The notes: generated by a model from the letters alone, not told the origin. 64,000 nt of DNA from Arthrobacter sp. MAHUQ-56 (GCF_019710585.1 NZ_JAIFZQ010000004.1:62001-126000), one strand, 5' to 3'. Counted from the first letter of the stretch, positions 1-9,306 are shown. Numbers and translations are program-made.

Positions 1-107
1 GCGGCTCAAGAACCAAGGCTGCGGTCCGGGTGGTGGTGGGCGGTGCCCTGGCGCTGGCGGCGACGTTCATCATCGGCAACCTGCTGGGCGCCTCGGGCGT
101 GGTCTAA
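1..107 (+). CDS. C-terminal end of a VIT1/CCC1-type membrane protein (partial)
   Basis: Only the last 34 codons and the TAA stop are present, read in the frame that begins at base 3. The visible tail is one hydrophobic helix (VVVGGALALAATFIIGNLLG) after a short basic stretch. That pattern resembles the last transmembrane segment of VIT1/CCC1 iron/manganese transporters. The family call is inference from a short tail; another multi-pass membrane protein is possible. The next gene starts 3 nt after this stop, so the two may be co-transcribed. Confidence 0.45.
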   Translation, partial: GSRTKAAVRVVVGGALALAATFIIGNLLGASGVV

Positions 108-110
108 GGC

Positions 111-1154
111 GTGTTGCCCCACCCGCTGATCCCCATTCCCGCAGGCCTGGCGGCGCGGTACTCCGGCAGCAGCGCCGGACGGTCCTGGCTCTCCTTGCTT
201 CCGGACTTGGTAGAGCGATGCCTGGACCAGTGGCGGCTCACGCCTGACCTCGCGCCCGGCAGTGTTCCGTGGCACGGCCACGGCGCCATCGTCATCCCGG
301 TCCGGCGGGAGAACGGAAGCGCCGCGGTGCTCAAGGTTGCATTTCCCCACGACGAGGCCAAACTGGAACGCCACGCGCTGGCACTGTGGGGCGGACGGGG
401 TGCGGTGTCACTCTTGGCAGCGGATGCCGAGGCCTGCTCCATGCTGCTGGAGCGCCTGGACGCCGGCCGGTCCGCGGCGGAGCTGCCCCTGGACGAAGCT
501 GCGCACGTCTGGGGCGGGACGGTACGGCAACTGGGACTGGTCCCGGACCACCGGTCCGAGTGGCGGAAGTTTGGCCACATCGCCGCCCGGGCCGAGCAGT
601 GGAGTGATGACTTTCCAGCCGAGTGGGAACAGCTGGGCCGGCCCTTCCCGCGCTGGCTGCTGGAAGCGGCGCTGGAGGTCTGCCAGACCCGCGGTGCCGT
701 GGGACGGCGCTCAGCCCATGATGTCCTGGTGCATACCGACCTGCATTTCCTGAATATCCTGGCGCGGCCCGCGGCGCCGGTTGAGGGTGCGGCGGCAGCC
801 GAAGCTGGGGGCGGCACGGCCGGCGGGTACGCCGCCATCGACCCGCAACCCATGATTGGCGAGCCCGAGTTCGCCGTGGCACCGCTGCTGTGGAACCGCC
901 TCCGGGACCTGCCGGCGGACCAGCCCGACAAGGGCCTGCTGCGCCGCTGCCGCAGCTTCAGCACCGCCGCGGGCCTCGATCCGGAGGTGTCCCGGCAGTG
1001 GGCCATTGCCAGGGAGGTGGACAACGCCCTCTGGTCGGCCGCGCACGGCAAATCCGGGGACCTGGCCCGCTCGCTCTGGGTGGCCAGCACCCTCGCCGGC
1101 CGGACGTTGGAAGGCCTGCCGCACGCCCACGCGCTGCCGGAGCCCGGGGAGTAA
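111..1154 (+). CDS. Aminoglycoside/hydroxyurea phosphotransferase family kinase (APH(6)-like)
   Basis: This 347-aa protein starts at GTG and has the kinase-like fold signature of the APH(6)/streptomycin 6-kinase and hydroxyurea phosphotransferase family. The Brenner motif HTDLHFLNIL is at about residues 208-217 (catalytic D210, N215). The metal-binding segment IDPQPMIGEPEF follows about 30 residues later. An ATP-lysine region (AAVLKV) lies near residue 75. The family phosphorylates small hydroxylated substrates. In soil actinobacteria such genes are often intrinsic, and true drug resistance cannot be inferred from sequence. It is convergent with the next gene, with no bases between the two stops. 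The upstream AAGG is a weak ribosome-binding site, so the start is moderately certain. Confidence 0.8.
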   Translation: MLPHPLIPIPAGLAARYSGSSAGRSWLSLLPDLVERCLDQWRLTPDLAPGSVPWHGHGAIVIPVRRENGSAAVLKVAFPHDEAKLERHALALWGGRGAVSLLAADAEACSMLLERLDAGRSAAELPLDEAAHVWGGTVRQLGLVPDHRSEWRKFGHIAARAEQWSDDFPAEWEQLGRPFPRWLLEAALEVCQTRGAVGRRSAHDVLVHTDLHFLNILARPAAPVEGAAAAEAGGGTAGGYAAIDPQPMIGEPEFAVAPLLWNRLRDLPADQPDKGLLRRCRSFSTAAGLDPEVSRQWAIAREVDNALWSAAHGKSGDLARSLWVASTLAGRTLEGLPHAHALPEPGE

Positions 1155-2546
1155 TCAGGTTCCCCGCACCGCGGCCAGCGCCGACCGGACGGCGTCCACG
1201 GCGGCGCCGACTTCCTCGCCTGCCGTGTGCCAGTTGCTCACCGAAACGCGGAGGATGTCGCGGTCCCGCCAGCGCGAGCCCGACATCCAGACCCGCCCCT
1301 CCCCGATGATCCGCTCGGTGACCGCGCGGGTGGTTGCGTCATCGCCGAAGGCGACGCACACCTGGGTGTAGCCGACGTCGTTGAGCACCTCCACACCGTC
1401 CAGGGCTGCCAGCCCTTCGGCGATCGCGGAGGCAGCGGCTGCCAGTCCCGCCACCTGGGCAGCCACCCCGTCCCTGCCGAGGCTCTTGAGGGCGGCCCAC
1501 ACGGGTATGCCCCGCGCCCTGCGGGACAGCTCGGGGACCTTCTCGAACGGGTCGCCGGGGCCTTCCGCCTCGTGCACCAGGTAGCTCGCGTGCAGGCTCA
1601 TGGCGGCGCGCAGGGCCGACGGGTCCCGGACGACGGCGATCCCGCAGTCGTAGGGCACGTTCAGGGTCTTGTGGGCGTCGGTCCCCCACGAGTCGGCCTC
1701 CTCATACCCCTCCGTGAGGCGGCGCAGTTCGGGTGCAGCGGCGGCCCACAGCCCGAACGCCCCGTCGATATGGACCCACGCGCCGTGTTTGCGTGCGACG
1801 GCGATCGCCGCGGCAAAGGGGTCGAAGGCGCCGGAGTGCAGGTTGCCGGCCTGGAGGCACACCAGGGCGGGGCCGGAGCCGGCAGCGAGGGCGGCGTCCA
1901 GCGCGGCCGGAAGCAGGCGGCCCTGCGCGTCGGCGTCGACCTGGGTTGGCCTGCCGAGTCCCAGGTACCGGAGGCCAAGGTCGACTGTGTCGTGCCGTTC
2001 CCGGCCCACGAAGCAGCGGATTCGCGGTGCGCCGGACAGCCCGTCCCGGTCCAGGTCCCACCCGGCGTCGGCCAGGAGCCGCCAGCGGGCGGCCGCCATC
2101 CCGGTGAAGTTGGCCATGGTGGCCCCGGTGACGAAGCCGACGTCGGACCCGCCGGGCAGCCCCAGCAGTTCCAGCAGCCACTTTCCGGCGCTGTCCTCGA
2201 TGGCGGCCGTGGCGGGCGTGGCATAGCGCATGGCCGCGTTCTGGTCCCAGGCGCTGACCAGCCAGTCCGAGGCGAGGGCCGCCGGCAGGGTGCCCCCGAT
2301 GACCCAGCCGAAGAAGCGCCCGGAGGGCATGGCCATCAGTCCCGGTTCCGCTTCCCGGGCCAGGAAGTCGATGACGTCCGCGGCCGGCATCCCCGAGTCA
2401 GGAAGCGGGCCGCCGAACACCGCGGCGAGTTCCGATGCGTTGCTGCGGGGTCCCACTGGGCGGTCCGGAAGGCTGTGCAGCCAGGCTTCCGAATGGCGTG
2501 CCGCGGCCGCCAGGGCCCGGGCGTACTCGTCGTCGCCGTGTGACAT
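1155..2546 (-). CDS. Pyridoxal-phosphate-dependent decarboxylase (group II, aromatic/glutamate decarboxylase-like)
   Basis: This 463-aa enzyme has the group II decarboxylase layout. The substrate-channel motif SGRFFGWVIGG is near residue 75 and a PLP-stacking histidine region (AGNLHSGAFDP) near 235. The aspartate segment HIDGAFGLWAA lies at 259-269 and the Schiff-base lysine at K293 in TDAHKTLNVPYDCG. Such enzymes decarboxylate an aromatic L-amino acid, glutamate or a related substrate, and the substrate cannot be read from sequence. A minus-strand TAGCAT hexamer at 2553-2558 lies 6 nt before the ATG, consistent with a leaderless transcript. It lies 70 nt downstream of the TauE-like gene on the same strand. 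Confidence 0.85.
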   Translation of the reverse strand: MSHGDDEYARALAAAARHSEAWLHSLPDRPVGPRSNASELAAVFGGPLPDSGMPAADVIDFLAREAEPGLMAMPSGRFFGWVIGGTLPAALASDWLVSAWDQNAAMRYATPATAAIEDSAGKWLLELLGLPGGSDVGFVTGATMANFTGMAAARWRLLADAGWDLDRDGLSGAPRIRCFVGRERHDTVDLGLRYLGLGRPTQVDADAQGRLLPAALDAALAAGSGPALVCLQAGNLHSGAFDPFAAAIAVARKHGAWVHIDGAFGLWAAAAPELRRLTEGYEEADSWGTDAHKTLNVPYDCGIAVVRDPSALRAAMSLHASYLVHEAEGPGDPFEKVPELSRRARGIPVWAALKSLGRDGVAAQVAGLAAAASAIAEGLAALDGVEVLNDVGYTQVCVAFGDDATTRAVTERIIGEGRVWMSGSRWRDRDILRVSVSNWHTAGEEVGAAVDAVRSALAAVRGT

Positions 2547-2616
2547 ACCTGCATGCTACGCCCGGCCGGCACATGCCACGAGGACCACCTTCCCCGGACC
2601 ACGGTGGCCGGGAGGG

Positions 2617-3411
2617 TCAGGAGAAGTTTTCCTGCCAGACGTCGTAGCCGAGCTTGACGATCAGGGCCGCAACGACCACCAGGAAGACCACCCGGACGAA
2701 CTTGCTGCCCTGCTTCACGGCGGTGCGGGCGCCGAGGTAGCCGCCGGCCATATTTGCCCCGCCAAGCAGCAGCCCGATGCCCCACAGGATGGAACCGTGC
2801 GGCAGGAAGAACATCAGGGCCCCCGCGTTGGTTGCCATGTTCACGATCTTGGCTTTGGCGCTGGCCTCCAGGAAGGCATAGCCCATGGCGGACACCAGGG
2901 CGATGACCAGGAACGAACCGGTCCCGGGGCCGATCAGGCCGTCGTAGAAGCCGATCACGGCACCGATCAGGCAGGCAACAACGTAGTGCTTGTGGCCGTC
3001 GTGCCGGAGCTCCGTCAGCTCTCCGACGCTCGGCCGGAGCGCGGTGAAAAGCGCGACGGCGACCAGGGCCACCACGATGATGGGCTTGAACACCCCGGCG
3101 GGAAGGATGGCCGCCAGGCTGGCACCGCCGAAACTTCCCGCAAGCGCTATGACCGCCATCGGAACGGCCGTGCGAAGGTCGGGGCCCACCCGCCGATAGT
3201 ACGTTGCGGCGCTGGTGGCGGTCCCGAAGATGGAGCCCATCTTGTTGGTTGCCAAGGCCTGGACCGGCGCAATGCCCGGTACGAGCAGCAGGGCGGGCAG
3301 CTGGATCAATCCTCCGCCGCCCACCACGGCATCAACCCAGCCTGCAGCGAATCCGGCCACCACGATCAGGATAATGGTGGTGAGCTGGATCGATTCGAAG
3401 CCGGAGGTCAC
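2617..3411 (-). CDS. Sulfite exporter TauE/SafE (TSUP) family permease
   Basis: The protein has 264 aa and about eight hydrophobic segments. The N-terminal signature is [19 protein letters not shown] and the second-half signature [14 protein letters not shown]. These two glycine-rich repeats define the TSUP/TauE-SafE family of small-anion exporters (sulfite, sulfoacetate and others). The start is GTG at 3411 and its codon overlaps the proS stop as GTGA, which indicates translational coupling with proS. Downstream on the same strand is the PLP decarboxylase. The transported anion is unknown. Confidence 0.85.
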   Translation of the reverse strand: MTSGFESIQLTTIILIVVAGFAAGWVDAVVGGGGLIQLPALLLVPGIAPVQALATNKMGSIFGTATSAATYYRRVGPDLRTAVPMAVIALAGSFGGASLAAILPAGVFKPIIVVALVAVALFTALRPSVGELTELRHDGHKHYVVACLIGAVIGFYDGLIGPGTGSFLVIALVSAMGYAFLEASAKAKIVNMATNAGALMFFLPHGSILWGIGLLLGGANMAGGYLGARTAVKQGSKFVRVVFLVVVAALIVKLGYDVWQENFS

Positions 3412-5219
3412 TGGTTGCGGACGGCGTTGACCACGTAGTCAACTGCCTTGTCCACCTCGATGTTCTCGGCTTGTCCGCTGCGGCGGTCCTTGATTTCCAC
3501 CACGCCGTCCACCAGGCCGCGGCCGACGGCCAGGATGGTGGGCACGCCGACGAGTTCCGCGTCACCGAACTTCACGCCGGGCGAAACCTTGGGCCGGTCG
3601 TCATAGATGACGTCCAGGCCGGCCGCTTCGAGTTCCGCGGAAAGCTTTTCTGCGGCTTCGAAGATCTCCTCGCCGCGCCCGACCGCCACGACGTGCACAT
3701 CGGCCGGGGCGACGGCGCGCGGCCAGACCAGGCCGCGGTCGTCGTGGTTGGCTTCGGCCAGGGCAGCGACGGCCCTGGTGACGCCGACGCCGTAGGAGCC
3801 CATGGTGACAACGACCTGCTTGCCGTTCTGGTCCAGGACCTTCAGGTCCAGCGCTTCGGCGTACTTGCGGCCAAGCTGGAAGATGTGGCCCATCTCGATG
3901 CCGCGCGCCGTTTCCAGGGGGCCGGAGCCGTCAGGTGAGGGGTCACCGGCGCGGACTTCGGTGCATTCGATCACGCCGTCCCAGCCGAAGTCGCGGCCGG
4001 CCACCAGGCCGAAGACGTGCTTTCCGGCCTCGTTGGCGCCGGTGATCCATGCGGTGCCGCGGACTACGCGGGGGTCCACCAGGTAGAGCAGGTTGGTGGC
4101 GCTTTCGGCGCCGAGGAGCGGCTCGTCCAGGGACAGGCCGGGGCCGAGGTAGCCCTTGACGATCAGCGGCTGCTTCTTGAGGTCTTCCTCGCCCGCCTGC
4201 TCCAGCCCGATTTCGCCGGCCACCGGAAGGAAAGCGCCGATGTTCGCCTCGACGCGCTTGAGGTCCACCCCGCGGTCGCCCGGCACTCCGATGACCACCA
4301 GCTGGCGCTCACCGGTGGGCAGCGTGACGGCGAGGACCACGTTCTTGAGCGTGTCCGCGGCAGTCCATGCACCGCCGTCGGCCTCTGCCCGCGGGGCAAT
4401 CTGGTTGGCCGCGGCAACAAGGGTCTCGATGGTCGGCGTGTCCGGAGTGTCCAGGACCTCGGCGGCCGGGGCGTTGCTGAAGTCGATATCCGCAGGGACA
4501 ACGGTGGTGACCGCTTCGACGTTGGCTGCATAGCCGCCGGCGGAGCGGACGAAGGTGTCCTCACCGATCTCGGTGGGGAAGAGGAACTCTTCGCTCTTGG
4601 AACCGCCCATGGCCCCGGCGGTGGCTGCCACGGGCACCACTTCGAGTCCGAGCCGTTCGAAAATCTTCAGGTACGCGGCGCGGTGGGCGGCGTAGCTGGC
4701 GTCCAGGCCGGCGTCGTCGACGTCGAAGGAGTAGGAATCCTTCATGATGAACTCGCGCCCGCGGAGGAGGCCGGCCCGGGGGCGCGCCTCGTCACGGTAC
4801 TTGTTCTGGATCTGGTAGAGGCTCAGCGGCAGGTCCTTGTAGGACGAGTAGAGGTCCTTGACCAGGAGGGTGAACATTTCCTCATGCGTGGGGGCCAGCA
4901 GGTAATCGGCGCCCTTGCGGTCCTGGAGGCGGAAGAGTCCCTCACCGTATTCGGTCCAGCGGTTGGTGGCCTCGTAGGGTTCGCGGGGCAGCAGCGCCGG
5001 GAAGTGCACCTCCTGGGCACCGATGGCCGCCATCTCCTCGCGGATCACCTGCTCGACCTTGCGCAGGACGCTCAGACCCAGCGGGAGCCAGGTGTAGATT
5101 CCGGGGGCCGCGCGGCGGATGTAGCCGGCGCGGACGAGGAGCTTGTGGCTGGCGACCTCGGCGTCGACGGGATCTTCGCGCAGCGTGCGCAGGAAAAGCT
5201 TGGACAGGCGTAGGACCAC
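3408..5219 (-). CDS. proS: Prolyl-tRNA synthetase, bacterial type
   Basis: This class II aminoacyl-tRNA synthetase charges tRNA-Pro. I placed the start at GTG 5219, giving 603 aa that begin [15 protein letters not shown], the conserved bacterial ProRS N-terminus. A TTG 16 codons upstream would add an unconserved tail. The motif 2 region ([23 protein letters not shown]) and the motif 3 region ([16 protein letters not shown]) are present. The roughly 180 residues between motifs 2 and 3 correspond to the editing (INS) domain. The C-terminal anticodon-binding domain reaches the stop at 3408. The gene follows a 351-nt leader holding a strong inverted repeat, and its stop overlaps the TauE-like gene. 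Confidence 0.97.
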   Translation of the reverse strand: MVLRLSKLFLRTLREDPVDAEVASHKLLVRAGYIRRAAPGIYTWLPLGLSVLRKVEQVIREEMAAIGAQEVHFPALLPREPYEATNRWTEYGEGLFRLQDRKGADYLLAPTHEEMFTLLVKDLYSSYKDLPLSLYQIQNKYRDEARPRAGLLRGREFIMKDSYSFDVDDAGLDASYAAHRAAYLKIFERLGLEVVPVAATAGAMGGSKSEEFLFPTEIGEDTFVRSAGGYAANVEAVTTVVPADIDFSNAPAAEVLDTPDTPTIETLVAAANQIAPRAEADGGAWTAADTLKNVVLAVTLPTGERQLVVIGVPGDRGVDLKRVEANIGAFLPVAGEIGLEQAGEEDLKKQPLIVKGYLGPGLSLDEPLLGAESATNLLYLVDPRVVRGTAWITGANEAGKHVFGLVAGRDFGWDGVIECTEVRAGDPSPDGSGPLETARGIEMGHIFQLGRKYAEALDLKVLDQNGKQVVVTMGSYGVGVTRAVAALAEANHDDRGLVWPRAVAPADVHVVAVGRGEEIFEAAEKLSAELEAAGLDVIYDDRPKVSPGVKFGDAELVGVPTILAVGRGLVDGVVEIKDRRSGQAENIEVDKAVDYVVNAVRNQ

Positions 5220-5570
5220 GGGTGGTATCCGTTTCTGGGGAAGTGCTGGGTCAGCAGGGCCGGACAAAATCGTCTGGGTACTAATCTACCGGCACCGGGG
5301 CTCCGGCACGGACTGCGCGGGTGCCGCTCACGGGAGGAAGCCCGGACACAGTAGAGCCACGCCCGGAATAACAAAGCCCCTGGCCCCCCAATGAGGCTGG
5401 TCATCGCATCCGGGCGTGGCTCAACGCCGTTATCGCCTAAGTACTGGTGAGGACTGGTGAGACCGCCCACCCCACTTCCAGCGCAGCTAGATTGAACTTA
5501 TGTGATCGCGCACACGTTTGACAAGTACTTTTCACAAGCCGGCCTTCAGGCGGGGACGGCGGCAGGGCAA
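5220..5570 (-). promoter_or_regulatory. 351-nt non-coding leader upstream of proS with a long inverted repeat
   Basis: No convincing gene lies between the GNAT stop and the proS start. On the minus strand, TTGTCA (5519-5524) and TAAGTT (5495-5500), 18 nt apart, form a plausible promoter. Transcription from it would give proS a leader of about 270 nt. That leader contains a perfect 14-bp inverted repeat (GAGCCACGCCCGGA at 5354-5367, complement at 5409-5422) around a 41-nt GC-rich loop. There is no U-tract, so it does not look like a plain terminator. A cis-regulatory RNA or a dispersed palindromic repeat are both possible. Confidence 0.5.
5354..5422. repeat. Perfect 14-bp inverted repeat, 41-nt loop
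   Basis: The arms at 5354-5367 and 5409-5422 are exact reverse complements. It sits in the proS leader and would fold equally on either strand. The loop contains complementary GGCC/GGCT-type stretches that could form an inner stem. Confidence 0.8.
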
Positions 5571-6470
5571 CTAGAACAGAACCGTAGCGAACGTGCCCAC
5601 CTGGCGGAAGCCCACCCGCTCATAGGTGGACCGCGCCCTGGTGTTGAAGCCGTTGACGTACAGGCTCGTAATGGGGGCGATCTTTTGCGCCTGTTCCACT
5701 ACGGCGGACATGTAGCCGGAGCTCAGCCCCTGGCCGCGGAAGAGCGGGTTCATCCACACGCCCTGGACCTGGGTGACGTCCGCTGTGACAGCGCCCAGCT
5801 CGGCCTTGAACACCACTTCGCGGGCGTCGTTGAGGTGGACGAGGGAGTGGCCCTGCCGGATGAGGCCTTCCACGCGGCGGCTGTAGAACTCCCTGCCGCC
5901 AAGGTACGGCGAATAGCCCACTTCCTCCTCGAACATGGCTGCGCACGCCGGGAGGATGCGGTCGAAGTCGGCCAGGTTTCCGTGGCCCAGCCCCGGGTTG
6001 GGCTGCACCCGGGGAGGTTCGTCGATGATCATCAGCGGCTGGTCGTCGCGGACCTCGTGGGCCCGGTGGCCCAGTTCCGCCAGTTCGGCGTTGATGGCGA
6101 GTACGGCCTCCGCGGGGCCGAATGCTGAGGCGTAGCGGCGGCCCGAACTGTTGGCCGCCTCCGCCACGAGGGGTGCGAGGGCCGGGTCCAGCTGGACCGG
6201 GACCAGGTTGGCCCCGGCCCAGCAGGCACCCGAAAGGATGCCGTCGTCGAAAATGCCAATGATCCCAGCGCCGCCACTGGTTGGTGCAGCGGTGCCCGTA
6301 GCCCGCAAGTGGGCAAGGATGAACACGTTGGCCACTGGGTCCTGCTGCGCCAGCAGCCTCAGCGCGCCGGTATCGTGGCCGTCGAGTGTACGGACGGAAA
6401 GGCCCGCAGGGTCCGGAACGTCCCTACGAGACGCTAACCACGGGGCTACCCTTGACAGCATCTTCGCCAT
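5571..6470 (-). CDS. GNAT family N-acetyltransferase with N-terminal DUF4081-like domain
   Basis: The protein has 299 aa. The N-terminal half (about residues 20-140) looks like the DUF4081 domain found in actinobacterial two-part acetyltransferases. The C-terminal half carries GNAT features: [20 protein letters not shown] (acetyl-CoA pyrophosphate loop, R/Q-x-x-G-x-G/A type) followed by [20 protein letters not shown]. The acceptor is unknown. It is the usual neighbour of ispG in actinobacteria. Its assigned ATG overlaps the 3' end of ispG by 47 nt. A second ATG at codon 4 shortens the overlap, and I see no good later start before the conserved region. Confidence 0.85.
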   Translation of the reverse strand: MAKMLSRVAPWLASRRDVPDPAGLSVRTLDGHDTGALRLLAQQDPVANVFILAHLRATGTAAPTSGGAGIIGIFDDGILSGACWAGANLVPVQLDPALAPLVAEAANSSGRRYASAFGPAEAVLAINAELAELGHRAHEVRDDQPLMIIDEPPRVQPNPGLGHGNLADFDRILPACAAMFEEEVGYSPYLGGREFYSRRVEGLIRQGHSLVHLNDAREVVFKAELGAVTADVTQVQGVWMNPLFRGQGLSSGYMSAVVEQAQKIAPITSLYVNGFNTRARSTYERVGFRQVGTFATVLF

Positions 6471-7590
6471 CGGCCTCCCCCATCTCTTCCGCGATACGCA
6501 TGGCCTCTTCGATCAGTGTCTCAACAATCGCGCTCTCAGGGACAGTCTTGATGACTTCACCCTTCACAAAGATCTGCCCCTTGCCGTTTCCGGAGGCAAC
6601 ACCGAGGTCGGCCTCACGGGCCTCGCCCGGCCCGTTCACGACGCAGCCCATGACCGCAACGCGCAGCGGGATCTCCATGCCTTCCAGGCCGGCGGTGACC
6701 TGCTCTGCCAGGGTGTACACGTCCACCTGGGCGCGGCCGCAGGACGGGCAGGAGACGATTTCCAGCTTGCGCGGGCGCAGGTTCAGGGACTGGAGGATCT
6801 GGTTTCCCACCTTGATCTCTTCCACCGGGGGCGCCGACAGCGAGACACGGATGGTGTCGCCGATGCCGCGGGAGAGGAGGGCGCCGAACGCAGTGGCCGA
6901 CTTGATGGTGCCCTGGAACGCCGGTCCGGCCTCGGTGACGCCCAGGTGCAGCGGCCAGTCACCCTTTTCGGCCAGCATTTCGTACGCGGCCACCATGACT
7001 ACGGGATCGTTGTGCTTCACCGAAATCTTGAAATCGTGGAAGCCGTGCTCCTCGAAGAGCGAGGCTTCCCACACGGCCGATTCGACCAGCGCCTCGGGTG
7101 TGGCCTTGCCGTATTTCTTGAGGATGCCCGGTTCCAGGGATCCGGCGTTAACGCCGATGCGGATGGAGGTGCCGTGGTCCTTTGCGGCGGCGGCGATCTC
7201 CTTCACCTGGTCGTCGAACTTCCGGATATTCCCCGGGTTCACACGGACGGCGGCACAGCCGGCCTCAATGGCGGCGAAAACGTACTTGGGCTGGAAGTGG
7301 ATGTCAGCGATCACCGGGATCTGGGACTTCCGGGCAATGATGGGCAGCGCCTCCGCGTCATCCGCAGAGGGGCAGGCCACGCGGACAATGTCGCAGCCGG
7401 AAGCCGTCAGCTCAGCGATCTGCTGCAGGGTGGCGTTGATGTCCGTGGTGGGCGTGGTGGTCATGGACTGCACGCTGATGGGGTAATCGGACCCTACCCC
7501 CACTGAGCCGACCTTGATCTGGCGCGTCTTGCGGCGCGGGGCAAGGACGGGCGGCGGTGCTGACGGCATTCCCAGGCTGACCGAGGTCAC
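6424..7590 (-). CDS. ispG: 4-hydroxy-3-methylbut-2-enyl-diphosphate synthase (IspG/GcpE)
   Basis: IspG converts 2-C-methylerythritol 2,4-cyclodiphosphate to HMBPP in the MEP isoprenoid pathway, using a 4Fe-4S cluster and an external electron donor. The 388-aa protein has the N-terminal TIM-barrel half ([15 protein letters not shown] near 32-46; [10 protein letters not shown] near 95-104). Three cluster cysteines are at C281, C284 and C316, and the cluster-ligand glutamate is E323 in [10 protein letters not shown]. The GTG start at 7590 is preceded by AAGGAG. dxr, another step of the pathway, lies about 3 kb upstream on the same strand, separated by rseP and three inserted genes. Confidence 0.97.
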   Translation of the reverse strand: MTSVSLGMPSAPPPVLAPRRKTRQIKVGSVGVGSDYPISVQSMTTTPTTDINATLQQIAELTASGCDIVRVACPSADDAEALPIIARKSQIPVIADIHFQPKYVFAAIEAGCAAVRVNPGNIRKFDDQVKEIAAAAKDHGTSIRIGVNAGSLEPGILKKYGKATPEALVESAVWEASLFEEHGFHDFKISVKHNDPVVMVAAYEMLAEKGDWPLHLGVTEAGPAFQGTIKSATAFGALLSRGIGDTIRVSLSAPPVEEIKVGNQILQSLNLRPRKLEIVSCPSCGRAQVDVYTLAEQVTAGLEGMEIPLRVAVMGCVVNGPGEAREADLGVASGNGKGQIFVKGEVIKTVPESAIVETLIEEAMRIAEEMGEADGEDAVKGSPVVSVS

Positions 7591-7633
7591 GTGGACTCCT
7601 TGAGTTGAAGCGGTATGGAGGAGGAGGCGGCGG

Positions 7634-7927
7634 CTACGCGGCGAGCCCGGCGAACATGCCGATCACCGGCGACCACTCGGTGATGCGGATTCCGGCGATG
7701 ACGTCTGCTGCTGCGTAGGGATCCTGCTTGAGGATCGAGTTGAGTGTGGCCTCGTCTGCCGTCTTGAAGATCAGCAGGGCGCCGGCGCCGTCACCGTAGG
7801 GGCCGCTGGCCAGGATGACGCCGTCCTGCGCCAGGTTCCCGCTCCACTCACGGTGCGCGGGGCGGATCTCGTTGCGGGTTTCGGTGGAGTTGGCGGCATA
7901 AACATACTCAACGGCAAAAACTGTCAT
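7634..7927 (-). CDS. YciI-like protein
   Basis: This 97-aa protein has the dimeric ferredoxin-like YciI fold. The conserved histidine of the putative active site is in RPAHREW (near residue 26). A later [17 protein letters not shown] motif (near residues 68-84) matches the family's DPF...V...EI.P.. pattern. The biochemical role of stand-alone YciI proteins is poorly defined. It lies 43 nt upstream of ispG on the same strand and probably shares its transcript. Confidence 0.8.
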   Translation of the reverse strand: MTVFAVEYVYAANSTETRNEIRPAHREWSGNLAQDGVILASGPYGDGAGALLIFKTADEATLNSILKQDPYAAADVIAGIRITEWSPVIGMFAGLAA

Positions 7928-7993
7928 ACGGCTACCCTATCGCCATGGCTGGCTTCGCACGCAGCCGGCGGCAGGCGCCCGGCACCCGGCGGC

Positions 7994-8536
7994 TCAGTGC
8001 AGGAACAGGACCTTGACCGCGGCAGCCGTTCCGGCCGCCCAGAGCATCGAGGCCAGCGTCCCGATAATGAAGCGTTCAGCGGCCACAGGCGTTTCCTTGA
8101 GCTCGGCGAACCGGCCCAGGCCTTTAATGGCCACAATGTAGGCGATGGCCACGGGCTGGCCGGTGAGGATGGCCAGGCAGACTCCCAGCCGCTCCAGCAC
8201 CCCGATGATGGCTCCGCCGCGCAGGATGCGCTGGCCGTGGGCAGTGGTTGCCCCGGCGGGAGTGCCCGACGCCGGCTGGCCGGCCTGCACCGTCAACTCG
8301 CTGTCCACGGACTGGTCGCCGGGGTCCTGGTGGCCTGTGTCGGCGGGGTCGCGGGAGGCGGGGCCGACGGTGACGTCCGCAGCGGGGTCTTCCGCTGCCC
8401 GGCGGGCTTCCTCGGCAGCTTTGGCGGCGTCCGCCTTGTCATCTATGGTCCTGGCCAGCTTGAACACCAGCGCGGTGACGGGCCAGCCGACAAAGCCGGC
8501 AACCACCAGGGCGGCAGCAATCCACAGTGCGTCCAT
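7994..8536 (-). CDS. Membrane protein resembling the C-terminal part of DUF3307 proteins, partner of the SatD-like gene
   Basis: This 180-aa protein has one N-terminal transmembrane segment (about residues 4-24) and a charged, disordered middle (about 30-105, rich in A, D, P and E). Two C-terminal hydrophobic segments follow. The stretch GVLERLGVCLAILTGQ...AIKGLGRFAEL...ERFIIGTLASM resembles the conserved tail of DUF3307 membrane proteins, which often neighbour SatD genes. It lies 50 nt downstream of the SatD-like gene, so they likely form one unit. Function is unknown; the DUF3307 link is my recognition of the pattern, not a search result. Confidence 0.6.
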   Translation of the reverse strand: MDALWIAAALVVAGFVGWPVTALVFKLARTIDDKADAAKAAEEARRAAEDPAADVTVGPASRDPADTGHQDPGDQSVDSELTVQAGQPASGTPAGATTAHGQRILRGGAIIGVLERLGVCLAILTGQPVAIAYIVAIKGLGRFAELKETPVAAERFIIGTLASMLWAAGTAAAVKVLFLH

Positions 8537-8586
8537 TGGACTCCTCCTCCAGGGTTGTCATCCGCTCCGCCACGGAACGGCGGCCC

Positions 8587-9306
8587 TCATGCCCCTGCGC
8601 CGGGGATGAGGGAATCGGCATGTTCCAGCAGCATTGCGGCGGCAGGCCGTGCCGCCCATTCTTCCTGCCATCCGGAGCGGAGCACGGTACGGCTCACCGA
8701 TTGCTCGGTGATTCCAAGTTCCAGTGCCACCTGCTTCTGGCTTCCGTGCCGGCCAGGGCCCTGGCGGCGCAGCGCATCGACCACCCGCCACTGGGCGTCG
8801 GTGCGTTCCTGGATGAGGCGGCCCAGCAGCCGCAGCACCGCTTCCGCGTTGGCGCATGCCTGCCCCACCTCCTCCGCCGCGGCTCCGCCCGCTCCACCGG
8901 CAATAGTGCCGGCTACCACCGACAACGGAACCTGGGACCCGGCGGCCTTGGCCAGTTCGACGGCCTTCCGGGCAGCAACGAAGGCCGTTCCCGTGCCCTC
9001 GCGGGGGCTGGCTGAAGCGGGCAGGGACACGGTGCCGACGCCGATTCCCACATACCAGCGCCCGTGCCGGAGGGCGTGCAGGGCGATGGCCACGACGGCG
9101 GCGGCATCCTGCACCACGCCCTGCACCTCATCCCCCACGGACCGTTCGAAGCGGGGCGGTTCAAAGCTGGACTGCTCGAAGCTGGACTGTTCGAAGCTGG
9201 ACTGTTCCGGACGCGGCAGGTCGAGGGCGGCCAGTTCGGAGAGGAGGTGCGGAACCCTGTCCACGTCCCCGGTGCTGCCCCGCTGGTCGATGGTCATGAC
9301 GAACAT
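8587..9306 (-). CDS. SatD family protein with C-terminal helix-turn-helix
   Basis: The 239-aa protein has an N-terminal domain typical of SatD-like proteins (MTIDQRGS near residue 4; SVGDEVQGVVQDAAAVVAIAL in the middle; GRWYVGIGVGTV). The C-terminal region (about 160-215) reads as a winged-HTH-like DNA-binding segment: DAQWRVVDALR...SQKQVALELGITEQSVSRTVLRSGW. Between residues about 33 and 52 a five-residue unit (SSFEQ/PRFER) is repeated four times, encoded by 15-bp tandem repeats. A TACGGT hexamer at 9313-9318 (minus) lies 6 nt before the ATG, suggesting a leaderless mRNA. It is probably a sensor or regulator paired with the membrane protein downstream; the cellular role is unknown. Confidence 0.7.
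   Translation of the reverse strand: MFVMTIDQRGSTGDVDRVPHLLSELAALDLPRPEQSSFEQSSFEQSSFEPPRFERSVGDEVQGVVQDAAAVVAIALHALRHGRWYVGIGVGTVSLPASASPREGTGTAFVAARKAVELAKAAGSQVPLSVVAGTIAGGAGGAAAEEVGQACANAEAVLRLLGRLIQERTDAQWRVVDALRRQGPGRHGSQKQVALELGITEQSVSRTVLRSGWQEEWAARPAAAMLLEHADSLIPGAGA
9151..9210 (-). repeat. Four 15-bp tandem repeats inside the SatD-like gene
   Basis: Units begin at 9151, 9166, 9181 and 9196. The middle two differ at one base (gctggactgctcgaa and gctggactgttcgaa), while the outer units have diverged. They encode the SSFEQ-type pentapeptide array. Repeats of this kind expand and contract by slippage. Confidence 0.85.

Noticed and set aside
111..1154. Acquired aminoglycoside resistance gene
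   Set aside because: The kinase family is right, but there are no mobile-element features or unusual base composition around it. It looks like a resident chromosomal gene of unknown substrate.
5297..5340. T-box-like GCGGCACCCGCG sequence in the proS leader (minus strand)
   Set aside because: The canonical T-box bulge (UGGNACC followed by GCG) is interrupted by an extra C, and I could not find a specifier loop with a proline codon. I do not call a T-box.
5330..5425. RNase P RNA-like fragment (GGGAGGAAGCCCGGAC, ACAGTAGAG)
   Set aside because: Only a short resemblance to the conserved P4 strand; the other universally conserved blocks are absent and the region is too short.
5501..5516. Crp-like site near the proS promoter (TGTGATCGCGCACA)
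   Set aside because: The half-sites are separated by 4 nt, not the required 6, and the second half is a poor match.
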